DNA of 64,000 nt. Origin: Paenibacillus vietnamensis. GTDB lineage: Bacteria; Bacillota; Bacilli; Paenibacillales; Paenibacillaceae. Shown in pieces: positions 16,698 to 27,113 of this stretch (position 1 is the stretch's first letter; the number at the start of each line of letters is the position of its first letter). The position numbers were made by a program, and so were the translations under genes. The notes under the pieces were generated by a model. That model ran no database searches, was not told the origin of the DNA, and saw only the letters and a list, made by a program, of their open reading frames with translations. The stretch lies in assembly GCF_020169515.1 (NCBI RefSeq), contig NZ_JAHMHW010000003.1:310001-374000 (forward strand), in the 5' to 3' direction.

Positions 16698-17579
16698 TTA
16701 CCTGAAAAGCTCTGCAACTGCACGACCGGGATTGCTCTCCGACAAGCAGCCCTCGACGATGGTCTGCTCCGGCAGCACCCGCACCTCGCCGCGATGCGGC
16801 TCGACCAGATAGATCAGATGATATTGCTCCCTCCGGAACAGCCTGGCTACGGACAGTACCGATTGCCCGCCGCTTACGATAATCGGGGTCGCGATTTTCC
16901 CCGTTGCGAGCGCCTTCATCGCAAGGCGTCCCCGGTGAATGAGAAAACGGTAAAACAAGAAGGGGATATTCCGGTAATAGGTCCAATTCGTTAACAGGAG
17001 GAACACGCCTACGATCAGCAAATTAAGCTGGATGCCGTCCTGGCGCAGCAGAAGGGGAAGAAAAGAAACGCCTAGCATCGCAATACTCAAAATCAAACTG
17101 ATTCGGGCGGACCAGATCAGCATTTTATAATAATTGACAAGGCGGCTTAGCCCGGCCTGCAGCAGCTTTCCCCCGTCGAGCGGGTGGATGGGCAGCAGAT
17201 TGAACAAGCCGATCATCACATTGGCTTTCCAAACATACTCCGCCCACTCCGCAGCCCAAATGCCAAGCTCTCCGCAGCCCCAGGCCGCAAGACCCATCCA
17301 TACATTTTGCAGGGGGCCCGCGATCGCGACAAACGCTTCTTCCTTCGCAGGGACGCCTCCTGCCTCGTCCACCTCGGCCACTCCCCCGAACGGAAGAAGC
17401 TTGACCTCCCTGACGGTCCAGCCGCAGCTTCGCGCCGCAATCACATGTCCGAGCTCATGCACAAACACTAATAAAAATAAAGTGAACAGCTCCGCAAAAT
17501 ATCCGGTAGCGACCGACCCCAGCATAATGATGACGAACAGCGGATGGATGGACCATCGGATTCCCTTCCATTTAATCAA
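16698..17579 (-). CDS. spoIVFB: SpoIVFB-type site-2 intramembrane metalloprotease (M50)
   Basis: SpoIVFB cleaves pro-sigma-K in the membrane around the forespore. The 293-residue protein has several membrane helices, the zinc motif HELGH at residues 41-45, and the third ligand region NLLPIHPLDGGK (aspartate near 135). A C-terminal CBS-like segment (about 225-290, with TPIIVSGGQSVLSVARLF) matches the ATP-sensing domain of SpoIVFB. Its start overlaps the end of the upstream M23-like gene by 8 bp, the spoIVFA-spoIVFB arrangement. The sigma-K checkpoint regulator BofC is encoded about 11 kb away. Confidence 0.92.
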   Translation of the reverse strand: MIKWKGIRWSIHPLFVIIMLGSVATGYFAELFTLFLLVFVHELGHVIAARSCGWTVREVKLLPFGGVAEVDEAGGVPAKEEAFVAIAGPLQNVWMGLAAWGCGELGIWAAEWAEYVWKANVMIGLFNLLPIHPLDGGKLLQAGLSRLVNYYKMLIWSARISLILSIAMLGVSFLPLLLRQDGIQLNLLIVGVFLLLTNWTYYRNIPFLFYRFLIHRGRLAMKALATGKIATPIIVSGGQSVLSVARLFRREQYHLIYLVEPHRGEVRVLPEQTIVEGCLSESNPGRAVAELFR

Positions 17580-18456
17580 ATGGGATCACGCCCACCGGGT
17601 CGATATACTGTTCGTTTTGCTTCACCGCAAAATACAGCAGGCTAGGCTGCGAATCGGACGTTACTTTCAATTGGCCGATCGGATCGCCCGCCTCAACCCA
17701 GTCGTTGGCTTTCACGCCTGCCTCCCCGAGCATGCCGTAAACCGATACGCGCTGATTCGCATGCTGAATAACGAGGGTCACTCCGTTTTGTTCGTCATCG
17801 GTCAGCAGAAGGACCCGCCCCGTTTCGGCTGCGAGCACGTCCTGCCCGGAGGAGCCGGCCAGCTCGACGCCATTCAGCAGCTCTGCAAACGTTCGGACAA
17901 GTGAAGCCTCCGGCAGAGGATTGACGACCGGAAGCTTCACCGTGCCGTCCGCTCCAACGGCATTTGGCGAGTTGTCCTGGAAGATAGGAATAAAGGATGG
18001 AGCGCCGGCAAACGTATCTTTGTACCAGGCCGCCGCAGCCGCGAAATCGATCTCATCCGTCAATGCTTGCTTGACGAGCTCCTGGCCACGGAGCGCCCAA
18101 TCCGTATCGTAACGGAACAATCCCCATACTCCTGCAAAAACAAGCATCGAAAGCGCAAGCTTCCATAAAAATTGCTTGCGGAAGGAATGGTTGTCCCTTT
18201 CTCCGTCATAGTCTTTATATCGGGTCGGATCCGGTTCCCGGACGAAGGTTCGTCTGGAAGCGAAGCCGCCCTCCTCGTCCCAGCCTGCCCAAGGGTTCGG
18301 ATTCAGCTTCCACGCCCGTTCGGGATCCGAATCTTCCCCTTCATAGGCGTAGGGCTCAGCCTCAAACTCTTCTGCCGGCCGTGCGGCAGCGCGCTGCTCC
18401 GCTATGGCGTCCTTCTTCCGCTGCCTGTCCTGTTTATTGCCGTCCTTTGCTCGCAT
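17572..18456 (-). CDS. spoIVFA: SpoIVFA-type membrane protein with a degenerate M23 domain
   Basis: SpoIVFA holds SpoIVFB inactive in the forespore outer membrane until SpoIVB cleaves it. The 294-residue protein has a charged cytoplasmic N-terminus (about 110 residues), one membrane helix (FLWKLALSMLVFAGVWGLF), and an outer LytM/M23-like domain (about 205-290, VLAAETGRVLLLTDDEQNGVTLVIQHANQRVSVYG, listed here only as separate motifs VLAAETGRV and VIQHANQRV). The usual M23 HxH ligand motif is replaced by LLYFAVKQN, so it should be catalytically dead, which fits SpoIVFA. The ATG at 18456 has GGAGG upstream; the gene overlaps spoIVFB by 8 bp. Confidence 0.87.
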   Translation of the reverse strand: MRAKDGNKQDRQRKKDAIAEQRAAARPAEEFEAEPYAYEGEDSDPERAWKLNPNPWAGWDEEGGFASRRTFVREPDPTRYKDYDGERDNHSFRKQFLWKLALSMLVFAGVWGLFRYDTDWALRGQELVKQALTDEIDFAAAAAWYKDTFAGAPSFIPIFQDNSPNAVGADGTVKLPVVNPLPEASLVRTFAELLNGVELAGSSGQDVLAAETGRVLLLTDDEQNGVTLVIQHANQRVSVYGMLGEAGVKANDWVEAGDPIGQLKVTSDSQPSLLYFAVKQNEQYIDPVGVIPFD

Positions 18457-18554
18457 CCCGCATTCCTCCCCGCTCCCGCCGCCTCAGCCGGCAGCTAGAT
18501 CCCATAATCATAAATATGTGCGGAGTGAGACAAGTATGCGGGAGGAGGAACGCG

Positions 18555-18603
18555 AAAAAAAACCGCCTCCGCTGCCGGATTCGAATCCGGTGCAAAGGCG
18601 GTT
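18555..18603 (-). terminator. Intrinsic terminator of the mre-min-rodA cluster
   Basis: Long minus-strand stem with AACCGCCT pairing with AGGCGGTT and an inner CCGGATTCGAATCCGG palindrome, followed by eight T residues, starting 11 bp after the rodA stop. Confidence 0.92.
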
Positions 18604-18614
18604 ATTTAAGCCGG

Positions 18615-19757
18615 CTAATCGGCAAGCTCGTATTTCTCCTGATGAGCCTTAATGCTGAATATAAGTCCGATCGAGAGCATGTTCAGAATGAGCGAGGTGC
18701 CCCCGTAGCTGACAAACGGCAGGGTAATGCCCGTAATCGGCATAATGCCGATCATCATGCCGATGTTCTGGAATACCTGGAACACGTACATCGAGACGAT
18801 GCCGATAATAATGAAGGAAGCCTTCAAGTCGTAGCATTGGAAAGCGATCATGATCATGCGGTAGATAAGCAGGAAGTAGAGCAGCAGCAAAATGGCGGAG
18901 CCCTGGAAGCCGAATTCCTCGCCGACGACGACAAAGATCGAATCCGAATAAGCATACGGGATAAATCCGCCGTTTTTCATGTCACCTTTCAAATAACCGT
19001 CGCCGTTCAAGCCGCCCGAACCTATTGCGATCATTGCGTTTTCCGACTGGTGCTTGGCGTCCTGTGAAGCTTCGCTTGGATTCAGGAACGTGTTGATCCG
19101 CTCATGCCAGTGTTCCTTCTCGTGTTCGACCAGATAATCGTAGATTTGCTGGTTAAACACATTGAACAACGTGACGAACAGAACGAGGCCGGCTATGACG
19201 AGCCCGAGACCGATGAGAACATGGGTATATTTGACGTTACCGATCCACAGCATCCCGAGAACGATAACCAAATAAATAATCGCGTTGCCGAGGTCGGGCT
19301 GAATCATAACAAGCATAAACGGCAGGAAAGAAAAGGCGAAAATCGGCAGCAGATCCTGAGAAAAGGTAAGCCTGTCCCCCTGCCGCCTTCCCATTATATA
19401 TGCGATACCGATGATAAGGATAATTTTGACGAGCTCGGCAGGCTGAAACGAGAGATCCCCTATCCGGAACCAGCCTCTCGCGCCGTTAATGACCGCCCCG
19501 AAAAAATAAACGAGAATAAGCAAAAGCACGCCGATCCCATACAGCGCATGCCAGCTTTTGAGCACGATCCGGTAATCGAACAAGGTTGCGGAAATTGCGA
19601 TAAAAAAACCTAAGGCATAAAAAATAAGCTGCTTGGTCTCCGAGCCTGCGTATCTTGTAGAAGCGGTTGCGCTATGGATAATAATGACGCTGACGACCAT
19701 GAGCAGTCCTAGAATGATCAAAATGCCCCAGTCCAGCTTCTTTAATTTGTTAAGCAA
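18615..19757 (-). CDS. rodA: Rod-shape-determining protein RodA (SEDS glycosyltransferase)
   Basis: RodA polymerises lipid II during cell elongation together with a class B penicillin-binding protein and MreBCD. The 380 residues form about ten membrane helices. SEDS signatures seen are GARGWFRIG with FQPAELVKI, MIQPDLGNAIIYL (catalytic-type aspartate), GSGGLNGDGYLKGD, PYAYSDSIFVVVGEEFGF and the C-terminal LPFVSYGGTSLILNM. It is the last gene after minD, 7 bp downstream. The gene context (mreBCD, minCD) points to RodA rather than FtsW or SpoVE. Confidence 0.93.
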   Translation of the reverse strand: MLNKLKKLDWGILIILGLLMVVSVIIIHSATASTRYAGSETKQLIFYALGFFIAISATLFDYRIVLKSWHALYGIGVLLLILVYFFGAVINGARGWFRIGDLSFQPAELVKIILIIGIAYIMGRRQGDRLTFSQDLLPIFAFSFLPFMLVMIQPDLGNAIIYLVIVLGMLWIGNVKYTHVLIGLGLVIAGLVLFVTLFNVFNQQIYDYLVEHEKEHWHERINTFLNPSEASQDAKHQSENAMIAIGSGGLNGDGYLKGDMKNGGFIPYAYSDSIFVVVGEEFGFQGSAILLLLYFLLIYRMIMIAFQCYDLKASFIIIGIVSMYVFQVFQNIGMMIGIMPITGITLPFVSYGGTSLILNMLSIGLIFSIKAHQEKYELAD

Positions 19758-19764
19758 AATTTGA

Positions 19765-20556
19765 TCATCCTATTCCAAGGAACTTGCGGAACCGCTTGAA
19801 CGCTCCGGCTTTCTCGTCCAGCAGCATCAGCGGGACCATATCCCCCAATATACGGCGTGCGATGTTGCGGTAAGCGATCGCCGCGCGCGAGGAGGGATTC
19901 ATAACTGTCGGCTCGCCATTGTTCGCCGCGGTAATGACTTTCTCATCATCGGGTACAATTCCGAGCAGATCGACGGCCAGTACCTGGCAAATTTCGTCGA
20001 TGTCCAGCATTTCGCCGGATTTAACCATAGTTTGACGGATCCGGTTAATGACCAGCTTGGACGGAATTTGCTCCTGCTCCAGCAATCCGATGACCCGGTC
20101 CGCATCCCGGACAGCCGCATTCTCGGGAGTCGTGATGACGATTGCGCGGTCCGCGCCGGCAATCGCATTGCGGAAGCCGTGCTCGATACCGGCGGGACAA
20201 TCGATGATGACGTAGTCGTGCTCCTTCTTCAGCTCCACGATCATGCTTTTAACCTGCTCGGGAGTGACGGAATCCTTGTCCTTCGTCTGAGCGGCCGGCA
20301 GCATGTAAAGCTCATCGAACCGCTTGTCCTTCACAAGCGCTTGATTCAAGCGGCAGCGGCCTTCCGCCACGTCAACCAAATCGTAAATAATTCTATTTTC
20401 GAGTCCCATGACGACATCCAAATTTCTAAGCCCGATATCCGTATCCACCATAACGACTTTTTTGCCCAGCAGAGCCAATGCCGTCCCCAGGTTCGCAGAG
20501 GTCGTCGTCTTGCCGACGCCCCCTTTGCCCGATGTCACAACAATCGCTTCTCCCAT
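19765..20556 (-). CDS. minD: Septum site-determining ATPase MinD
   Basis: MinD is a membrane-binding ATPase that recruits MinC to block division away from midcell. The 263 residues have the deviant Walker A SGKGGVGKTT (9-18), the switch regions DTDIGLRNLD and IIDCPAGIEHGF, and a C-terminal amphipathic membrane-targeting helix FKRFRKFLGIG. It follows minC by 3 bp, so the two are translated together. In rod-shaped Bacillales it works with DivIVA; minE is not seen here. Confidence 0.97.
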   Translation of the reverse strand: MGEAIVVTSGKGGVGKTTTSANLGTALALLGKKVVMVDTDIGLRNLDVVMGLENRIIYDLVDVAEGRCRLNQALVKDKRFDELYMLPAAQTKDKDSVTPEQVKSMIVELKKEHDYVIIDCPAGIEHGFRNAIAGADRAIVITTPENAAVRDADRVIGLLEQEQIPSKLVINRIRQTMVKSGEMLDIDEICQVLAVDLLGIVPDDEKVITAANNGEPTVMNPSSRAAIAYRNIARRILGDMVPLMLLDEKAGAFKRFRKFLGIG

Positions 20557-20559
20557 GTT

Positions 20560-21225
20560 CTACACTCCCTTAAACATAATCGGATTATGACGTATTCGGA
20601 ATAAATGCGCCAGCTTGTCAATCTGCATGCGGCCATCGCTTAAAAAAGCAAATTCCATGGCGGAGTCCCCCGTCATCCATTCCTCGGGAGGCCTGCTGAT
20701 GACATCGGCAATTCTCAGCTGAGTCGGTCGCATGAGCGAAGCGGCTATGATTACATCGGATCTTCCGCCGGTTCCCGCATGGGCTACGCCCCGCAAAGCC
20801 CCCAGCACGTAGATGTCGCCCGTGCACAATAACGTGCCTCCGGGATTCAAATCGCCTACCAATAAAATGTCACCATCGTGTTCGTACGTTTGTCCGGATC
20901 GAATGATGGAGGTCAACACCTTCATGTCGGGCTTGTTATCCTGCTGCGTCTGCTGCTGCTGCACATCCGATTCCACGGATTGAACCATCAGATTACCCTG
21001 GGCGCGTATGACGTTTTTGATGCGATCCTTATCTTCGTCGGTTACCTGCCTGGAGCCGAGCTTCACCTGTACATGCACGAGCGGGCCGGTAAGGAGCTGC
21101 TGATGCGTCTTCTCCAGCTTGTACTGAAGCTCGTCAAGAAGCGCAGAGAACTCACATTTGTCGTCGAGAAGGAACACGAGACCTTCTTTCACACCTTTAA
21201 TCATAATATGCTGCCTCTCGGTCAC
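20560..21225 (-). CDS. minC: Septum site-determining protein MinC
   Basis: MinC inhibits FtsZ polymerisation. The 221 residues have an N-terminal FtsZ-interacting domain and the C-terminal beta-helix domain that binds MinD (RSGQTYEHDGDILLVGDLNPGG, then ILVLGALRG-type YVLGALRGVAHAG and IIAASLMRPTQLRIADV). The start is GTG at 21225 with GGGGAGGG six bases upstream; it aligns with the start of B. subtilis MinC (MxxxxxxxIKGxKxGL). The gap to mreD is 66 bp with no terminator. Confidence 0.95.
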   Translation of the reverse strand: MTERQHIMIKGVKEGLVFLLDDKCEFSALLDELQYKLEKTHQQLLTGPLVHVQVKLGSRQVTDEDKDRIKNVIRAQGNLMVQSVESDVQQQQTQQDNKPDMKVLTSIIRSGQTYEHDGDILLVGDLNPGGTLLCTGDIYVLGALRGVAHAGTGGRSDVIIAASLMRPTQLRIADVISRPPEEWMTGDSAMEFAFLSDGRMQIDKLAHLFRIRHNPIMFKGV

Positions 21226-21291
21226 GTACGTCCCTCCCCAACCTATTGAATTCTTGCTGCCATCGGCCGATTCCTGCCTGCTCCCTTTATT

Positions 21292-21816
21292 TTATTGCTC
21301 ATCCTTGTCGGGGCTTGTCTTGGAATGGGCTTCGAACAACCGCCTGGCGGGCACGTAACAAGCTAGAGCGAAAGCAAGCTGCAGAAACAGGCTCGGAAGG
21401 ATATGGTTCAGCAATGCCCATGCATACGTCTCACCCGTAATCCGGAACACTCTATAAATAAAAAATATAACGGAGTCATACAAAATACAAGCAAAACCGA
21501 TAACGGATACCGCCATCAGCAGCGTTGCCCTGCGTTTTTCCAGCAAAACGCCCGTGAAATAACCGATCAATCCCATAACAAAGGAATGCGGCCCGAGCAG
21601 GTGGCCGAAATAGATAACGTCCTGCAGAAAGCCGAAGCTGACGCCCAGCATCAGGGCACGATGCCGGTCGCTGTATAATGCCGAGAAAATGACCGCTACG
21701 AATACAAAATGCGGGATGATCCGGCTGCCCAAGCTCGCCGGAATGATCCACGGCATGATCGCTCCCTCAATAATAAATAACGCAATCATCAGCACAAGGA
21801 TCCGGTTCATGCTCAT
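21292..21816 (-). CDS. mreD: Rod-shape-determining protein MreD
   Basis: A 174-residue integral membrane protein with about five to six helices that couples MreBC to the elongation machinery. Sequence conservation in MreD is low; LGVSFGFLQDVIYFGHLLGPHSF-like features (FGFLQDVIYFG) and its place directly after mreC identify it. Its start overlaps the mreC stop by 4 bp (ATGA). It ends with a Lys/Ser-rich cytoplasmic tail. Confidence 0.92.
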   Translation of the reverse strand: MSMNRILVLMIALFIIEGAIMPWIIPASLGSRIIPHFVFVAVIFSALYSDRHRALMLGVSFGFLQDVIYFGHLLGPHSFVMGLIGYFTGVLLEKRRATLLMAVSVIGFACILYDSVIFFIYRVFRITGETYAWALLNHILPSLFLQLAFALACYVPARRLFEAHSKTSPDKDEQ

Positions 21817-22697
21817 TGCGAAGCTTCCTCCATCTCGGGAACCTTAACGACGAACACTTCCGTCAGATGGTCGAAGCTGGCCGCCAGCTTCACCGATGCG
21901 GTGTAGGTCAAACCGAAGTCGCCTACCTGCATCGATTCGACCGTCCCGATGACGAGTCCCCGCGGATAGACGTTTCCGAGACCGGAGGTGATGACCGTAT
22001 CGGCCACCGCCATCTTATCGGTTTCCGCAATCTTCGTCATAGTGAGCCTCTCTGTTTCTTTGCTATAGCTGCTTAGAATGCCGAATGATTCGTCCTCCCG
22101 GCCAAGAATCGTCGCGGCGATCGAGTTGAACGTAGGCGACTCTTCGTTCAGCTCGGTGATCGGCGTGACGGTCGCCGTAAATGGAGTGACGGAGCTTATG
22201 AGTCCGATGAGGCCGTCGACGGTCGTTACCGCCATATTCGGCTTGATGCCGTTATTCGAGCCCAAATTGATCGTCAGCGCCCGGTTGTTTGCGTCGTTGC
22301 TGACGGATACGACCTGCGCGATCAAGTAAGTATAATCGTACATTTTCTTCTGAGCTTCCGTGAAATCGAGCTCTTCCTGCAGACGGATATTCTCTTTCTC
22401 TATGAAGTTATATTTGATTTTGTCGCGGGAATACGCGGCAGCCGTCAAGCGGAGCTGCTCGTTCTCCTCGTAAACAGTCCGAAGATTGGCGATATCCTCA
22501 AAGAAGCCCGCTATGTAACCAGCGGGCTTGTAAAACCATTGCTGCACGTATGCTGCCGTGTCCCTCAAAAATTTCTCCGGCCATGACATTTCCTTGCGAT
22601 CGCTGAGCGAGAAGCCGATGACCGCAATGAACAGTATAAACCCGATCATCAGCATAAACATACGCTTATTGCGCATTAGCCTTAACAGCTCGATCAC
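21813..22697 (-). CDS. mreC: Rod-shape-determining protein MreC
   Basis: A bitopic membrane protein that organises elongasome enzymes outside the membrane. One N-terminal helix (FMLMIGFILFIAVIGFSL), a coiled coil (about residues 65-110, LRTVYEENEQLRLTAAAYS) and the beta-barrel domain with LTINLGSNNGIKPNMAVTT and TVITSGLGNVYPRGLVIG. The start given is GTG at 22697; an in-frame ATG at 22676 (MRNKRMFML) aligns well with other MreC proteins and could be the real one. Operon order mreB-mreC-mreD is standard. Confidence 0.94.
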   Translation of the reverse strand: MIELLRLMRNKRMFMLMIGFILFIAVIGFSLSDRKEMSWPEKFLRDTAAYVQQWFYKPAGYIAGFFEDIANLRTVYEENEQLRLTAAAYSRDKIKYNFIEKENIRLQEELDFTEAQKKMYDYTYLIAQVVSVSNDANNRALTINLGSNNGIKPNMAVTTVDGLIGLISSVTPFTATVTPITELNEESPTFNSIAATILGREDESFGILSSYSKETERLTMTKIAETDKMAVADTVITSGLGNVYPRGLVIGTVESMQVGDFGLTYTASVKLAASFDHLTEVFVVKVPEMEEASQ

Positions 22698-22735
22698 CTG
22701 CCCATTTCTTATCCGTTTCCCGGTAATGCGTAATG

Positions 22736-24506
<1,771 letters not shown>

Positions 24507-24535
24507 ATCCCGCCTTCTTGTAAATTATTGCCATT

Positions 24536-25165
24536 TCAAAATACGTGAATGTTGTATTCGGCGAGCATATCCGACAGCAGTGACAGCGGCAAGCCGACTA
24601 CGTTGAAATAACAGCCGTCAATCCGGTCGACGAGCGTTGCGCCAAGCCCTTGAATGCCGTACGAACCGGCTTTGTCCCTTGGCTCGCCTGTGGCTACATA
24701 ACGGACAATCTTGTCGTCGTCAAGCTGCTTCATGTGCACCTTTGTAACGCGGTGGGCAACTGTCGCTTCGCCGCTGGCGGAAAGCACGCATGCGACGCCC
24801 GTATATACCTCATGCTCGCGGCCCTGCATCCGTTTAAGCATCGCGACGGCGTCCCTGTCGTCAGCGGGCTTGCCCAGCACGTCTCCGTCCAATACGACAA
24901 CCGTATCGGATCCGATCACTAGCGACGAATCCTTATGCCGCTCCAGCATCGCGGAGGCTGCCAGCGCCTTGCGCAGGCTCAGCCGCTCTACGACCTGCTC
25001 CGGCGTCCAGCCGGGCTCGGTCGACTCGTCCGTATCGGTAGACAAAATATAAACCGGCAAGGAAAGGTCCAGCGAAGCGACCAGTTCCTTCCGGCGCGGT
25101 GACGAAGACGCCAGTACCAGCTGGCTGATCGCTTCGTTGCGTGTTTGATTGTAATTATGCTCCAT
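24536..25165 (-). CDS. maf: Maf family nucleotide pyrophosphatase
   Basis: Hydrolyses non-canonical nucleoside triphosphates such as dTTP/UTP analogues and can affect septation. Motifs are VLASSSPRRKELV near the N-terminus, DTDESTEPG, IGSDTVVVLDGDVLGKP and YFNVVGLPLSLL at the end. The ATG at 25165 gives 209 residues. It has AAGGAG about 15 bases upstream; the in-frame ATG at 25189 has no recognisable ribosome binding site. Neither is ideal, so the N-terminus is uncertain by eight residues. Neighbours radC and mreB are as in B. subtilis. Confidence 0.92.
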   Translation of the reverse strand: MEHNYNQTRNEAISQLVLASSSPRRKELVASLDLSLPVYILSTDTDESTEPGWTPEQVVERLSLRKALAASAMLERHKDSSLVIGSDTVVVLDGDVLGKPADDRDAVAMLKRMQGREHEVYTGVACVLSASGEATVAHRVTKVHMKQLDDDKIVRYVATGEPRDKAGSYGIQGLGATLVDRIDGCYFNVVGLPLSLLSDMLAEYNIHVF

Positions 25166-25219
25166 AAGCGTTATGCTGCGCTCCTTCATTCCCTATTCGG
25201 GCTGCTTCATCTGCGGCGT

Positions 25220-25462
25220 CTACATTTTGCGGTACAGCCATATGGCAATGATTGCGCCTATCAGGCTGAACATGCTGATTTGCAAATGAAGCGTTAAGTT
25301 GAAGCTGAGTACGTACAAATCGATGGCGGGAGACCATGTCGTTTCGATCGGTTTCGTCAAGAACGAAATGCCTGGAACCGGAGCAAGCCAGCGTGCCGTC
25401 AGAGCGCCCGCCAACAAGCCCAATATGATGAAAATGAGAAGAATCCAGCCGTTTTTCTTCAT
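25220..25462 (-). CDS. DUF4321-family small membrane protein
   Basis: An 80-residue protein with two membrane helices (WILLIFIILGLLAGALT and SMFSLIGAIIAIWLYRK) joined by a loop with PGISFLTKPIETTWSPAIDLYVLSFNL-type sequence (FLTKPIE, AIDLYVLSFNLTLHLQ). This layout, length and ILYRK-type end fit DUF4321, a family often encoded beside maf and radC. Function unknown. It lies between the SPOR-domain gene and maf, probably in the same transcript. Confidence 0.78.
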   Translation of the reverse strand: MKKNGWILLIFIILGLLAGALTARWLAPVPGISFLTKPIETTWSPAIDLYVLSFNLTLHLQISMFSLIGAIIAIWLYRKM

Positions 25463-25523
25463 CCTTCAACGCCTCTCGCCATGTTTTGACACCTGAATCT
25501 ATTATACGCATCCTAGCTGCCGT

Positions 25524-26912
25524 TTACAATGCGCTGATGGTCTCAAACCATTCTTTTTGCGTCAAGACGGCCTCCATCAAGGAGGTTTGAACGGTCCAAA
25601 GCTGCGCCCGCGCAGGCTTCTTGTCATAGTCCTGCATCGCTTTCGCTGCGGCTTGCACGGATTGGATGAGCGGCTCGGAAAAGGCTTTTCCCTCCTTATC
25701 CGTTATACCTATTCGTAACGTGTCCGCGCTTTTAGTCCATTTTGCGAATTCTGCCTTCCATGACTCCGCCGCGCTTTGTCCAAGGGGCGAAAGCGAAGCC
25801 TGCTCCAGCTGGGCCAGCGACAGCTCATCAAGCATCCGGACCAGATCTTTCGTTTGGGTAAAAAAGGTTTGCGCCTCTTCCGCCTTCCCGTTATACGGGA
25901 TTGCTTCGGGCGCCGCAACCGACACTTCCTTAATATAGAGCTGCAAATCCTGCAGCTGCGTACGGACCGTCTGCGCTTTCTCGCGGTCGGACGCCATTCC
26001 GGCATAAACCCGGTAATCGTTCTCGCCGGTCAGCGCCGCGGCGGCCAGTCCTTCTCCGTTCAGCTGCGCGAGCGCCGCATCCCTGCCGGCCGTGTTGCTG
26101 AACACGCCAAATTGCAGCATGTAGTAGGTTTGGTCCAGCCCGCTCAGGGCTGCCGTCGTCTGCTGCTCCTTGCCCGAATTCCCGGCGGTAGAGCCGCCGT
26201 TCGATTGTCCGGTTTCATCTCCCGCAGAAGGCTGTACGGACGGACTGGTCGCCGCGGGCTGAGGATCCTGACCGGCTGCTCCCCCCTCGGGCCAAAGGCT
26301 CGCTCCCGTAAATAGCGACAACAGCAAGTAGCCGAACAAAGCGCCCGTCGCCAGTGCTCCCGTCACCGATAGAAACACATTAAACCAGGATGGCCCTTTA
26401 GGCGACCTGTTAATTCTCGTGTATTGTCCTCTCCGCGGTCTGGCTTCATCAAAGGGCAGCTCTTCATCCATTTCGGATATGTACACCGCAGGAGGGACAG
26501 GTCCATCCGCTGCATCGTCGATTGTATCGAATTCCGGCTGCCCGTCGTTTGGTTTTGAAGAAATGTTAATCGCCGCCGGGATTTTCTCCTTCCGCTTGCG
26601 CGAGTCATCCTCATCCGGACGCGGTGCCGGCGGCTCGGCATCCGTCTCCCTGATCAGCTGCTCCAAAGCCCCGATGTCCTCCTGAAACGGGCTGTCCCAC
26701 GGGCCGATTTCCTGCAGGCTATGCTGATCGTTCGCGGGGTATAGCGGTATGACGTTATGCTTGGCCGGTTTGACGGCATCCGCTTTTTTCGCAGCCTCAG
26801 CCGGGGCCTTTCCCGCCCCAGGCTCCTGTATATGCTCCACATTTCGGCTGTTCTCGGAAATCGCGTTGCCGGCTCGGTCGAAACGGTAGGTAATCCGGTT
26901 TTTTTGATTCAT
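25524..26912 (-). CDS. SPOR-domain membrane protein, SpoIIB-like
   Basis: A 462-residue bitopic protein: a long charged, proline-rich cytoplasmic part (1-175), one membrane helix (about 176-200, FLSVTGALATGALFGYLLLSLF), a Ser/Gln/Pro-rich linker, a SPOR domain (about 262-330, YYMLQFGVFSNTAGRDAALAQL with YRVYAGMASDREKA), and a helical C-terminal domain of unknown role. SPOR domains bind denuded glycan at septa. SpoIIB of B. subtilis, which has this layout and lies beside maf, acts in engulfment; this protein is likely its counterpart but is larger. The comC gene found next to spoIIB in B. subtilis is absent. Start ATG at 26912 with AAGGAGAG upstream. Confidence 0.78.
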   Translation of the reverse strand: MNQKNRITYRFDRAGNAISENSRNVEHIQEPGAGKAPAEAAKKADAVKPAKHNVIPLYPANDQHSLQEIGPWDSPFQEDIGALEQLIRETDAEPPAPRPDEDDSRKRKEKIPAAINISSKPNDGQPEFDTIDDAADGPVPPAVYISEMDEELPFDEARPRRGQYTRINRSPKGPSWFNVFLSVTGALATGALFGYLLLSLFTGASLWPEGGAAGQDPQPAATSPSVQPSAGDETGQSNGGSTAGNSGKEQQTTAALSGLDQTYYMLQFGVFSNTAGRDAALAQLNGEGLAAAALTGENDYRVYAGMASDREKAQTVRTQLQDLQLYIKEVSVAAPEAIPYNGKAEEAQTFFTQTKDLVRMLDELSLAQLEQASLSPLGQSAAESWKAEFAKWTKSADTLRIGITDKEGKAFSEPLIQSVQAAAKAMQDYDKKPARAQLWTVQTSLMEAVLTQKEWFETISAL

Positions 26913-27050
26913 CTCATTCTCTCCTTATCCCGTTCTTCTACTACTAGACTATGAGACTGTTGAGAGAAATAGAACGATATAGCCAAACCTTTCAAAATCC
27001 GCAATGAGAGAATAGATAAGCTAGATTCGAGAGTAGATTTGCAAAACGCA

Positions 27051-27088
27051 AAATGCCCGACAATTCCGCAAGGAATTTTCGGGCATTT
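27051..27088 (-). terminator. Intrinsic terminator of murC
   Basis: Minus-strand stem AAATGCCCGA / TCGGGCATTT extended by an inner AATTCC/GGAATT helix, followed by a T-rich stretch (TGCGTTTT), beginning 26 bp after the murC stop. It ends the valS-folC-murC unit. Confidence 0.8.
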
Positions 27089-27113
27089 CCGAAATGAGCT
27101 TTTTTTGCCTGAC

